Positions 7,944-15,273 of a stretch of DNA of 35,736 nt are shown here, piece after piece (position 1 is the stretch's first letter; the number at the start of each line of letters is the position of its first letter). Position numbers and translations under genes: made by a program. The stretch comes from Nocardia brasiliensis IFM 10847 (GTDB lineage Bacteria > Actinomycetota > Actinomycetes > Mycobacteriales > Mycobacteriaceae), in the NCBI RefSeq assembly GCF_000710915.1, contig NZ_BAUA01000053.1, positions 1-35,736 on the forward strand. Reading direction: 5' to 3'. The notes beneath the pieces are model-generated. The model had not been told where the DNA came from, did not search any database, and saw only the letters and a program-made list of their open reading frames with translations.

Positions 7944-8672
7944 ATGATCGAAGCGTTCAACGGATTGACGGGACAAGGTCCGAGCCAGATAGCGGAACTC
8001 GGCGCCGCGTTCATCCTTTCGGCTGCGGTCGGACTGGAGCGGGAGCTCGAGCAGAAGGCGGCGGGCCTGCGTACCTACACCGTCGTAGGGTTGGGTGCCG
8101 CTCTGTTCATGCTGGTCAGCAAGTACGGTTTCAGCGATGTGCTGGCGACCGGGCGGGTGACGCTGGATCCCTCGCGGGTCGCCGCGCAGATCGTCTCAGG
8201 GCTCGGGTTCATCGGCGGCGGAATCATCTTTGTCAAACGCGATTCCGTGCGCGGGCTCACCACCGCGGCCAGCATCTGGCTGACTGCCGCGGTGGGTGCG
8301 GCGGCAGGAGCGGGCCTGGTATTGCTGGCCGCGCTCGGCGTACTCGGCTACTTCGCCGCGATCCTGGCCTTGCCCGCCCTGTCCCGCCTGACCCGGAATT
8401 TCGCGGTCGCACCCTGGCCGACAGTGCGCGTGCACTACCTCGACGGGCACGGCCTACTCCGCCAGGTCCTGCAGATCGTCACCCGCTCCGGCTTCCGAGT
8501 CACCGACCTGTCCACCGTCCAGCACGACGATCCCCGGACCACCGAAACCACCCCGTCCGTCGAGGTTTCCATCCACCTCGACGGGCGCGGCGACTTTCAA
8601 CGACTGATCTCCGCGGTAAGCGAGGTCGACGGCGTCCTCGCCGTCGCCGCCGGACCGAACGACGCCTACTGA
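7944..8672 (+). CDS. MgtC/SapB family membrane protein
   Basis: This 242-residue protein is an MgtC/SapB family member. Its first half has the family's membrane segments and signatures: AAVGLERELEQKAAGLRTYT near residues 27-46, then VSGLGFIGGGIIFV and VRGLTTAASIWLTAAVGAA. The second half (from about residue 155) is a soluble ACT-like domain. MgtC proteins inhibit F-type ATP synthase and help survival at low Mg2+ and inside macrophages in Salmonella and Mycobacterium; a similar role here is inference. ATG 7944 is chosen over the TTG three bases upstream. Its stop overlaps the end of the convergent acetyltransferase gene by 7 bases. Confidence 0.92.
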   Translation: MIEAFNGLTGQGPSQIAELGAAFILSAAVGLERELEQKAAGLRTYTVVGLGAALFMLVSKYGFSDVLATGRVTLDPSRVAAQIVSGLGFIGGGIIFVKRDSVRGLTTAASIWLTAAVGAAAGAGLVLLAALGVLGYFAAILALPALSRLTRNFAVAPWPTVRVHYLDGHGLLRQVLQIVTRSGFRVTDLSTVQHDDPRTTETTPSVEVSIHLDGRGDFQRLISAVSEVDGVLAVAAGPNDAY

Positions 8673-9286
8673 ACTGTGCGATCGTCCGAGCGCTGCTCGC
8701 GCCGATCGGGTTGCGCACCGTCGTTCGTGATATCCCGGCTCATGAAGATCGCGATCTCGCTCTCGGCGGGTGTCCCGCGATAGAGCGAGGTGTCGAGACC
8801 GCAGAAGGCGAATCCCATACGGCGGTACGCCCGAATGGCCGGCGCGTTGATGTTCGTGACCTCCAGCCACAGTGTGCGGGCGCCGGATTCCCGTCCGTGC
8901 GCGATGGCCAGGTCGACCAGCCTGCGTCCCAGTCCCTGGCCGCGATGGGTCGGGGCGACTTTGATATCGACGATGGTCAGACGTCGGTTCCATTCCGCGT
9001 AGACGACGTCGATGGCCCCGCAGATATGGCCTTGCTGATCGACGGCGACGAATCGGACCGGCGCATCCTCTTCGCTGTCCGCGTCGTCGGGGAAGTGCTT
9101 GACGATGGGCGGGGACACCGGAACTTCGCGGAGCACGAATCCCTCGGCGCTGTTGCGCACATCGACGATGGTGTCGGTGGTGAACGACCCGTCGATCCGG
9201 TCCACCGCACTGTCGTCCGCCCGCGCACCTGGGCGGAAGGACACTGTCGTCGCTTGTAATGCATCGCTTTCCCGGGGTTCGCTCAC
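8666..9286 (-). CDS. GNAT acetyltransferase related to streptothricin acetyltransferase
   Basis: This 206-residue protein ends with a pattern very close to the Sat/NAT4 streptothricin acetyltransferases: RRLTIVDIKVAPTHRGQGLG (acetyl-CoA loop), then WLEVTNINAPAIRAYRRMGF and FCGLDTSLYRGTP followed by SEIAIFM. In those enzymes it acetylates the beta-lysine amine of streptothricin and gives resistance. The N-terminal 60 residues are less typical. GTG 9286 (VSEPRES) is the best available start, though no strong ribosome binding site precedes it, so it could be leaderless. The stop lies inside the end of the mgtC-type gene. Resistance is plausible but not shown; other members act on small amines. 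Confidence 0.82.
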   Translation of the reverse strand: MSEPRESDALQATTVSFRPGARADDSAVDRIDGSFTTDTIVDVRNSAEGFVLREVPVSPPIVKHFPDDADSEEDAPVRFVAVDQQGHICGAIDVVYAEWNRRLTIVDIKVAPTHRGQGLGRRLVDLAIAHGRESGARTLWLEVTNINAPAIRAYRRMGFAFCGLDTSLYRGTPAESEIAIFMSRDITNDGAQPDRREQRSDDRTVQ

Positions 9287-9462
9287 CGCGACGATGTTTG
9301 CACAACACTCCGAGCATCCGCCACGCGGCCGGAGGGCACGCAGCGGCCGAAGGGCGGAGGTATCCCCGAGTCGTCGTCGGCGCGGACGCGCGGCCCGGTC
9401 ACTGTGGCGGTGCTCGGCCGGTGGTGGGGCGGGGGTGATCGTGGCCTGCAAGCAGTGTCTGT

Positions 9463-10602
9463 TCACCACACCGCGTGGCTGTTGATGGCAAATCCGTCGC
9501 GGGTCCGGGCGATGTCGGTGCCGATCCGGGTGAGGAGTTCGGCGGTGAGGACGGGGTTGTTCGCGGTATCCGCTGAGGTGTAGTCGGAGAGGGCGTAGAC
9601 ATAGGTGAAACCGGCTCGGTGCCAAAGGGTTTGCGGCAGTTCACGATGGCCCGTGACCGCGACGACGGGTGTCGGACCGGCGCGGCGGGCGACGGCGGCG
9701 GGGAGTTTGCCGCGTTCGGTTTGGTGGTCCAGGCGGCCTTCGCCGGTGACGATCAAGTCGGCGGACGAGCGGTGCCGGTCGAAGTCGAGTAGGTCGAGGA
9801 AGTAGTCGGCGCCGGAGAGGGGGTGGGCGCCGAGGAGCAGGGCGGCGAAGCCGAGGCCGCCTGCGCTGCCTGCTCCCGGCGTCGCGGCGAGGGTGGGAGC
9901 TTCGGGAAAGCCGTTGTGGGACAGCGTTTGTACGAAGCGATGCAGACCGGCGTCGAGGCGGCGCACCTGCGCGGGGGTCGCGCCCTTCTGCGGGCCGTAC
10001 ACAGCAGCTGCTCCGTCGGGTCCGGTGAGCGGGTTGGTGACATCGGAGGCGAGCACCAACTCGACGGTGGGCAGGCGCACCGCCGCGGACACGTCGACCC
10101 CGGCGATGTCGAGCAGTGCGCGACCACTCGGCGGCAGGACCCGCCCGGCAGCATCGGTGAATCGAAACCCCATCGCGGTCAACAACCCCATGCCGCCGTC
10201 GGTGCTCGCGCTCCCGCCGAGCGCCAGCACGATCCGTCGTGGTTCGTACCGCAACGCCTGCCGAAGCGCTTGTCCCAGGCCGAGACTCGACGAGTCGAGC
10301 GGCCGGGGCCGCCCGCCGGGCAGGGTGAGGAGTCCGCAGGTGTTCGCCACCTCGACGACGGCGGTGTCGCCGCGCAGGGCGATCAGGCCCTGCCGCGGCG
10401 TTCCGGTTGCGCCCGCGACGGTGACCGGCACCGCCTCGAAGCCGGCGGCGACGGCGGCCTCGACACTGCCGTCGCCGCCGTCGGCGAGCGGAAGGGCCCG
10501 GCATTCGGCCCCGGATGCGCTGAGCCCCAGGACAAGACAGCGGGCCACCTCGGCGGCGGACAGGCTGCCCTTGAATTTGTCGGGCGCGACCAGCACTCTC
10601 AT
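9463..10602 (-). CDS. glycerate kinase (second copy), tartrate operon
   Basis: This 379-residue glycerate kinase type 1 protein phosphorylates D-glycerate. It starts MRVLVAPDKFKGSL and contains LPLADGGDGSVEAAV, ALGGSASTDGGMG, SDVTNPLTGPDGAAAVYGPQ and VTGEGRLDHQTERGK. ATG 10602 overlaps the transporter stop (ATGA) and is preferred to the GTG three codons upstream. It is clearly diverged from the kinase at 44-1237 and has no N-terminal extension. Its place after a tartrate-type dehydrogenase and a hydroxycarboxylate carrier suggests that it uses the D-glycerate formed by oxidative decarboxylation of meso-tartrate. The kinase activity is certain by family; the pathway is inferred. Confidence 0.93.
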   Translation of the reverse strand: MRVLVAPDKFKGSLSAAEVARCLVLGLSASGAECRALPLADGGDGSVEAAVAAGFEAVPVTVAGATGTPRQGLIALRGDTAVVEVANTCGLLTLPGGRPRPLDSSSLGLGQALRQALRYEPRRIVLALGGSASTDGGMGLLTAMGFRFTDAAGRVLPPSGRALLDIAGVDVSAAVRLPTVELVLASDVTNPLTGPDGAAAVYGPQKGATPAQVRRLDAGLHRFVQTLSHNGFPEAPTLAATPGAGSAGGLGFAALLLGAHPLSGADYFLDLLDFDRHRSSADLIVTGEGRLDHQTERGKLPAAVARRAGPTPVVAVTGHRELPQTLWHRAGFTYVYALSDYTSADTANNPVLTAELLTRIGTDIARTRDGFAINSHAVW

Positions 10603-11909
10603 CCTTGCCACACCTTGATCAGCGCGGCCGCCGAGATGACCGTGGTGACGCCGCCTATCCGGGTCGAGATCTGCGCGAACGGCATGAGATTCATCCGGTT
10701 CGACGCGGAAAGGATGGCCACGTCACCGGTGCCGCCGAGGCCGCTGTGGCACACGGTGACCAACGAGGCGTCCACTGGATACATGCCGATGGCGCGGCCG
10801 ACGACATAGCCGGTGGCGGCCATCGACAGGACCACGGCGACGCACGCGATCACGTACCCCGCCGACAGCACGCCGATGATGCTCTGCAACGGCAGGTACA
10901 GCAGGCCGAGCCCGATCATCGTGGGGTAGATGAAATGTTTCGAGATGACGGTGTAGACGCCGCGCACGCTGTCCTCCACCACCGGCGGAAAGACGCCGAA
11001 CAGCTTGCACAGCACCGACATGACGATCACCAGCACCGGCGCGGGCAGGTGCACCGCGTGCTCGAGCAAGGTGGCGAGCACGAACATGCCACAGATGAGA
11101 AGCACGCCGAGCGCGTGATTGCGCGGCGGCGCGGCCGGATCGTGCGGGGCGGGTTCTGCGGTGCCGGCCGGGACGGGGTCGGCGGAGGGCACCTTCACCA
11201 ACTGCCCGCCACCGTCGAGGTGCGGACGGCGATCGCCGAGCCGGCGCAGCACACCCGCCGTGATGACCGCGGCGATATTGCCGATGATCGCCGCGGGGAT
11301 GAGTTCGGCGACGAAATCCGCCTGCTGCCCGCCGAGTGCCGACGCGTAGGCCGACGACAGCGGAATGACCCCTTCGCCGATGCCGCCGCCGATGATCGGC
11401 ACGACGATGTAGAACAGCGCGCGATGGAAGCTGTAACCGAACGTCATGGCGACCGCGATCCCCACCGACACCGCGACCACGGTGCCGAGCAGCAGCGGCG
11501 GGAAGATGCGGATCAGTCCGCCGATCATCACCTTTCGGCTCATCCCGAGGATGCTGCCGACCACCAGCGTGCAGATGACGAAATACAGGAAGTTCGCCTG
11601 CTTCATCAGCGCACTCGCAGCGGCGAGCGTGTTCTCGTCGAAAGCGCCGAGGTACACCAGGATCGACGGCACCATAAGGCAGATCAACGCTCCGCCACCG
11701 ATTTTCGAGATGACCGGCAGCCGGTTGCCGAGCGGGCCGAGCAGCATGCCGAGCCCGACGATCATCGCGAGCCCGCCGATCATGTTCTCGGGTATGGCAT
11801 CGAAGTAGCCCGCGGCGAGCACACCCGCGGTCAGGGCCACCGGCACGAGCAGCGGGATGCCGTCGAGCGCGGGCGCGGGGAACGAACGGGGCCGGGCGTC
11901 GAGTTTCAT
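10599..11909 (-). CDS. 2-hydroxycarboxylate transporter (2HCT/CitS family)
   Basis: This 436-residue membrane protein matches the 2-hydroxycarboxylate transporter family (CitS, MaeN, CimH), which carry citrate, malate or lactate with Na+ or H+. The two inverted halves each show the re-entrant loop: GGGIG at residues 174-178 and GGTG at 392-395, the latter within VCHSGLGGTGDVAILSAS. The C-terminal SNRMNLMPFAQISTRIGG contains R417, matching the substrate-binding arginine of CitS. A polar loop at about 222-265 separates the halves. Start and stop overlap the neighbouring genes in ATGA junctions. Given those neighbours I infer that tartrate or D-malate is carried; that would be an unusual substrate for this family. 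Confidence 0.92.
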   Translation of the reverse strand: MKLDARPRSFPAPALDGIPLLVPVALTAGVLAAGYFDAIPENMIGGLAMIVGLGMLLGPLGNRLPVISKIGGGALICLMVPSILVYLGAFDENTLAAASALMKQANFLYFVICTLVVGSILGMSRKVMIGGLIRIFPPLLLGTVVAVSVGIAVAMTFGYSFHRALFYIVVPIIGGGIGEGVIPLSSAYASALGGQQADFVAELIPAAIIGNIAAVITAGVLRRLGDRRPHLDGGGQLVKVPSADPVPAGTAEPAPHDPAAPPRNHALGVLLICGMFVLATLLEHAVHLPAPVLVIVMSVLCKLFGVFPPVVEDSVRGVYTVISKHFIYPTMIGLGLLYLPLQSIIGVLSAGYVIACVAVVLSMAATGYVVGRAIGMYPVDASLVTVCHSGLGGTGDVAILSASNRMNLMPFAQISTRIGGVTTVISAAALIKVWQG

Positions 11910-13012
11910 GATCGCCTCGCCGCGGTCATCGAGGTGGCCGCCTCGAGCTGCGCACAGACCAGCGCCCCGAAGGAGTCCGTGGTCCCGGACCCGCCCATAT
12001 CCGGTGTCATCGCGGACCTGTCCTGCACGAGCGCGGCTTCCACCGCGGCGAGCACCGCCGCGGCGGCCTCCTGTTCGCCCAGGTGCTCGAGCATCATCGC
12101 GCCGCTCCAGATCTGGCCGATGGGGTTGGCGATCCCCAGCCCCGCGATATCGGGCGCCGAGCCGTGCACCGGCTCGAACAGGCTCGGAAAACGCCGCTCG
12201 GGGTTGATGTTCCCACTCGGCGCGATGCCGATGGTGCCGGTGCAGGCGGGTCCGAGATCGGACAGGATATCGCCGAAGAGATTGCTCGCGACCACCACGT
12301 CGAACCAGTCCGGATGCAATACGAAATTCGCCGTCAGGATATCGATGTGGTACTTGTCCACCGCCACCTCGGGATAACTTCCCGCCATGTTCGCGACGCG
12401 CTCGTCCCAATAGGGCATGGAGATGGAAATACCGTTGCTCTTGGTGGCCGAGGTGAGATGCCGTTTCGGTCTGCGTTGCGCTAGTTCGAACGCGTACTTC
12501 AGGATTCGGTCGACGCCGGTTCGGGTCATCACGGTCTCCTGCAGCACCGTTTCCCGGTCGGTGCCCTCGAAGATCTTGCCGCCCACGCTCGAGTATTCGC
12601 CCTCCGTGTTCTCCCGGACCACGTAGAAGTCGACGTCGCCGGGCCGCCGGCCCGCGAGCGGGCTGCTGATGCCCGGTAGCAGCCGGACCGGGCGCAGGCT
12701 CACGTACTGGTCGAAATGGCGGCGGAACTGCAGCAGGCTGCCCCACAGCGAGATGTGGTCGGGCACCACCTCGGGCCAGCCGACGGCGCCGAAGAAGAGC
12801 GCGTCGAAGCCGGACAGCTGGTCGAACCAGCCGTCGGGCAGCATTTTCCCCGTCGCCGTGTAGTAGTCCGCGCTCGCGAAATCGAACTCGGTGACATCCA
12901 GGGTGAAGTCGAATGCGGCCGCCGCGGCCGAGAGAACTCGAATTCCTTGCGGCACGACTTCTTTGCCGATGCCGTCGCCCGGAATGACAGCAATTCGGTG
13001 TGTGGCACCCAT
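11906..13012 (-). CDS. ttuC: tartrate dehydrogenase/decarboxylase or D-malate dehydrogenase
   Basis: This 368-residue NAD-dependent beta-decarboxylating dehydrogenase falls in the TtuC/DmlA branch of the isopropylmalate dehydrogenase superfamily. It shows IPGDGIGKEV at residues 10-19, the long FFGAVGWPEVVPDHISLWG region typical of this branch, VVRENTEGEYSSVGG (R133, E137, Y140), K191, and the metal aspartates D224, D248 and D252 in HIDILTANFV and NLFGDILSDL, then EPVHGSAPDIAG for NAD. Enzymes of this group oxidise L-tartrate, decarboxylate meso-tartrate to D-glycerate, and convert D-malate to pyruvate. The glycerate kinase two genes downstream supports tartrate. ATG 13012 begins the operon opposite a LysR gene. 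Confidence 0.9.
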   Translation of the reverse strand: MGATHRIAVIPGDGIGKEVVPQGIRVLSAAAAAFDFTLDVTEFDFASADYYTATGKMLPDGWFDQLSGFDALFFGAVGWPEVVPDHISLWGSLLQFRRHFDQYVSLRPVRLLPGISSPLAGRRPGDVDFYVVRENTEGEYSSVGGKIFEGTDRETVLQETVMTRTGVDRILKYAFELAQRRPKRHLTSATKSNGISISMPYWDERVANMAGSYPEVAVDKYHIDILTANFVLHPDWFDVVVASNLFGDILSDLGPACTGTIGIAPSGNINPERRFPSLFEPVHGSAPDIAGLGIANPIGQIWSGAMMLEHLGEQEAAAAVLAAVEAALVQDRSAMTPDMGGSGTTDSFGALVCAQLEAATSMTAARRS

Positions 13013-13068
13013 CGTCGCGTGCTCCGATCTTCTTGGTAACGAGACGTTCTCAACGGTAGGCTCGGATA

Positions 13069-13119
13069 TTCCGCGGCAAAAGCACGGAACGCGCAAGAGA
13101 CTTTTTCCCGAACGGAAAA
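13069..13119. promoter_or_regulatory. paired TTCC/GGAA half-sites, likely LysR binding region
   Basis: The 123-base gap between the divergent dehydrogenase and LysR genes carries two inverted pairs of the same half-site. TTCCG (13069-13073) and CGGAA (13085-13089) flank 11 bases. TTTTCC (13103-13108) and GGAAAA (13114-13119) flank 5 bases and contain TTCCCGAACGGAA, which has the T-N11-A form of LysR recognition sites. Two sites of one specificity in a divergent gap fit the usual recognition and activation sites of LysR regulators. The second pair lies close to the LysR ribosome binding site, as expected for autorepression. Confidence 0.55.
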
Positions 13120-13135
13120 GACGAAGGAGGTCGCC

Positions 13136-14086
13136 GTGTACGGTGCGTCCACCGACGACGTGACGTTTTTCGACATCGTCGCGCGTTCGCGCAGCCTGAC
13201 CGAGGCGGCCAGGGAGTTCGGCATCTCGGTGTCGTCGGTGAGCAAGCGGCTGGCGCAGATGGAGGCCCGGCTCGGGGTGGTGCTGGTGCAGCGCAGTACG
13301 CGCAGGCTGACGCTGACCCCGGAGGGGGAGCGGTACGCGGCGGGCGCCGCGGTGATCGCCGCCCAGCTCGAGGAGCTGGAGGACTCGATCGCCGAACAGC
13401 GCCACGATCTGCGCGGGCGGGTGCACCTGCGGTCGACGATCGGCCTGGGCCGGGCGCACATCGCGCCGCTGGTCGCCGATTTCGTCGAGCGGCACCCGTC
13501 GGTGCAGGTGGATCTGGAGCTGTCCGCGCTGCCGCTGAACATTGCGGGCACCGGGTACGACGTCGCTATTCGTGTTGGCACACTCCAGGATTCACGGCTG
13601 ACGGCGACCAGGTTGTGGGTCAACCGGCGGGTGGTGTGTGCGGCCCCGGAGTATGTGCGCAGGCACGGCATGCCCGCCACGGTGAAGGAGCTGGCCGAGC
13701 ACAACTGCATCATCTTGCGGGAGAACGAATCCGACTATGCGCTGTGGCGGTTCGAGAGCGCGGGAAAGGAACTCGCGGTCCGGGTGGCGGGGAACCTGAT
13801 CAGCAACGACGGCGACGTGATCACCCGCTGGTGTCTGGAGGGCCGCGGGCTGGTCATGCGGTCGCGCTGGCACGTCGATCCGCTGCTGAAAGACGGGTCG
13901 TTGATTCAGGTGTTGCCGGAGCTGGAAACACCGCCCGCGGACATCTACGCGGTATACGCGGCCGCCGCCCCGTTGCCGCGCCGGACCAGGGCGGTGATCG
14001 ATCATCTGAAGGCGGGGCTCGGCCGCCGAATCACCGCGGCGGCCGGCGGACCGGGTCCGCAGGGTGCGCCGAACGCGGCCCGGTAG
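13136..14086 (+). CDS. LysR family transcriptional regulator
   Basis: This 316-residue protein has an N-terminal winged helix (about residues 8-65: FFDIVARSRSLTEAAREFGI, then VSSVSKRLAQMEARLGVVLV and TRRLTLTPEGERY) followed by a periplasmic-binding-like effector domain to about residue 295. It resembles the DsdC/PA0477-like CrgA group that often controls dehydrogenases or acid catabolism. GTG 13136 follows AAGGAGG (13124-13130) at 5-base spacing, which fixes the start. It is divergent from the dehydrogenase-transporter-kinase operon and most likely controls it in response to a dicarboxylic hydroxy acid. Confidence 0.94.
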   Translation: MYGASTDDVTFFDIVARSRSLTEAAREFGISVSSVSKRLAQMEARLGVVLVQRSTRRLTLTPEGERYAAGAAVIAAQLEELEDSIAEQRHDLRGRVHLRSTIGLGRAHIAPLVADFVERHPSVQVDLELSALPLNIAGTGYDVAIRVGTLQDSRLTATRLWVNRRVVCAAPEYVRRHGMPATVKELAEHNCIILRENESDYALWRFESAGKELAVRVAGNLISNDGDVITRWCLEGRGLVMRSRWHVDPLLKDGSLIQVLPELETPPADIYAVYAAAAPLPRRTRAVIDHLKAGLGRRITAAAGGPGPQGAPNAAR

Positions 14087-14124
14087 CCCGCGCTCGACGC
14101 AAAAACCTTGCTCTACAGCATCTT

Positions 14125-14556
14125 TCAGGCGTACAGCGCGACGAACTTGTCCAGCGACCGCTCGATGTCACCCTTCACGGCGCGCGCCACGCCGGCGCCA
14201 ATCGGCCCGAAGAGCGGTCGTCCGCCGAGCTCGATGTCGACGGTCACCTCCGACCCGGTGCCCTTCGGCGCGACCAGCAACTCGAGCCCCAGCTTGGTGC
14301 CGCCCTTGCCCGCCCCGGTGAGCAGCAACCGGCGCGGCGGCTCGGCGGCTTTCACGGTCCAGGTCACCCGGTTGCGCAGCCCTTTCACCGAGGCCACGCC
14401 GACCAGCTGGGTGCCGACGGTCAGCTGCTCGGGTACCTCGCTGCGCCACGCCTCGTGCATCGTCAGCCACTTGTCGAGGTCGGCCAGGTTGGACGTGTGC
14501 GACCACGCGTCTTCCGGAGAGATCGGCACATCGACGGACACCTTCAGCTTTGCCAT
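14125..14556 (-). CDS. SRPBCC protein, Rv0910-type toxin homologue
   Basis: This 143-residue protein is an SRPBCC/START-like fold member that aligns by eye with M. tuberculosis Rv0910, the toxin of the Rv0909-Rv0910 pair: MAKLKVSVDVPISPEDAW at the start, LDKWLTMHEAWRSEVPEQ, VKGLRNRVTWTV and ELGGRPLFGPIGAGVARAV near the end. Such folds bind hydrophobic ligands, and their toxic action is poorly understood. A small antitoxin gene normally precedes it; none is visible in the 700 bases upstream or downstream, so it may be an orphan or act as a lipid-binding protein. ATG 14556 is the natural start. The gene converges with LysR. Confidence 0.85.
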   Translation of the reverse strand: MAKLKVSVDVPISPEDAWSHTSNLADLDKWLTMHEAWRSEVPEQLTVGTQLVGVASVKGLRNRVTWTVKAAEPPRRLLLTGAGKGGTKLGLELLVAPKGTGSEVTVDIELGGRPLFGPIGAGVARAVKGDIERSLDKFVALYA

Positions 14557-15272
14557 GTCGGCATAGTATCCGGTACCGGCAGTCTGGGTTATCTGTGCGG
14601 GCCGCGTGGCGGCATGGTCCGGGTCTCGCGACGGCCGCGGCGGCGCGCGCAACCGGCCACTTCCGGGCAACTGCGCAGGTCGCGTCGGATGGACCGACCG
14701 GTTCGCAACTCGGCCATAGCAAACTGGACGGACCAGCTAACTCTCGGGCAAGAGCAAACCGAATGTCCTGTTGTGGGCCGGTTTCCGGCTGTCGGCTAGG
14801 TAGGCATGGTTGACGGGATGCGTGAGATGTGCAGCGGCACGAATAGATCGGATGACGTGTCCTCTATCGGCACCGTGGAAACACCCCTGGTCACTGCGTG
14901 GCTAGCGACCGTGATCGCCAGGGGCGCAGCATTATTGCGCATTCGTGTGCGATAGTCACCTCTTGTCTGCAAACGCAATCATGTGAGTGGATCGGGCGAG
15001 ACTTGGTTGCATTGCTGCTAATGTCGGGACGTCGGGTTCTGGTAACCGTTCGGACACAATCCGATCGGTCGGCGATCGACCGTGGAATCGCCTGCCCCGC
15101 GGGCACTGTGAGGCAAGGGTAGAACGGCCTCGGAGTGTGCGCAGGGTCTCCGGTCCTCCGACGTGGACCAGATCCGACCAGGGATGTGCATGGTCGGCGT
15201 CGCGAGGAAGGCGAGACGAAGCACGATGACGGAGAGTCGATTCCTCGGCGCCAATCGACGACGAAAGAACTG
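14557..15272. other. gene-poor stretch upstream of the conservon
   Basis: About 700 bases without a convincing gene of normal size. They include an imperfect hairpin at 14884-14924, where CCCCTGG and TCAC pair with GTGA and CCAGGGG around a bulge, and a 15-codon open frame at 15226-15273 (listed separately). The conservon promoter must lie in the second half. I could not identify -10 and -35 boxes with confidence. Apparent open frames here have irregular composition and no ribosome binding site. Confidence 0.45.
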
Positions 15273-15273
15273 A
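15226..15273 (+). CDS. possible 15-codon leader peptide of the conservon
   Basis: An ATG at 15226 opens a 15-residue frame (MTESRFLGANRRRKN) whose TGA (15271-15273) overlaps the cvnA ATG in a TGATG junction. The purine-rich GAGGAAGG sequence lies about 15 bases upstream, which is far for a ribosome binding site, while cvnA itself has only a weak GAAAGAA. Translation of the leader could therefore deliver ribosomes to cvnA by coupling. The peptide is very basic. It may equally be a chance frame. Confidence 0.3.
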   Translation: MTESRFLGANRRRKN

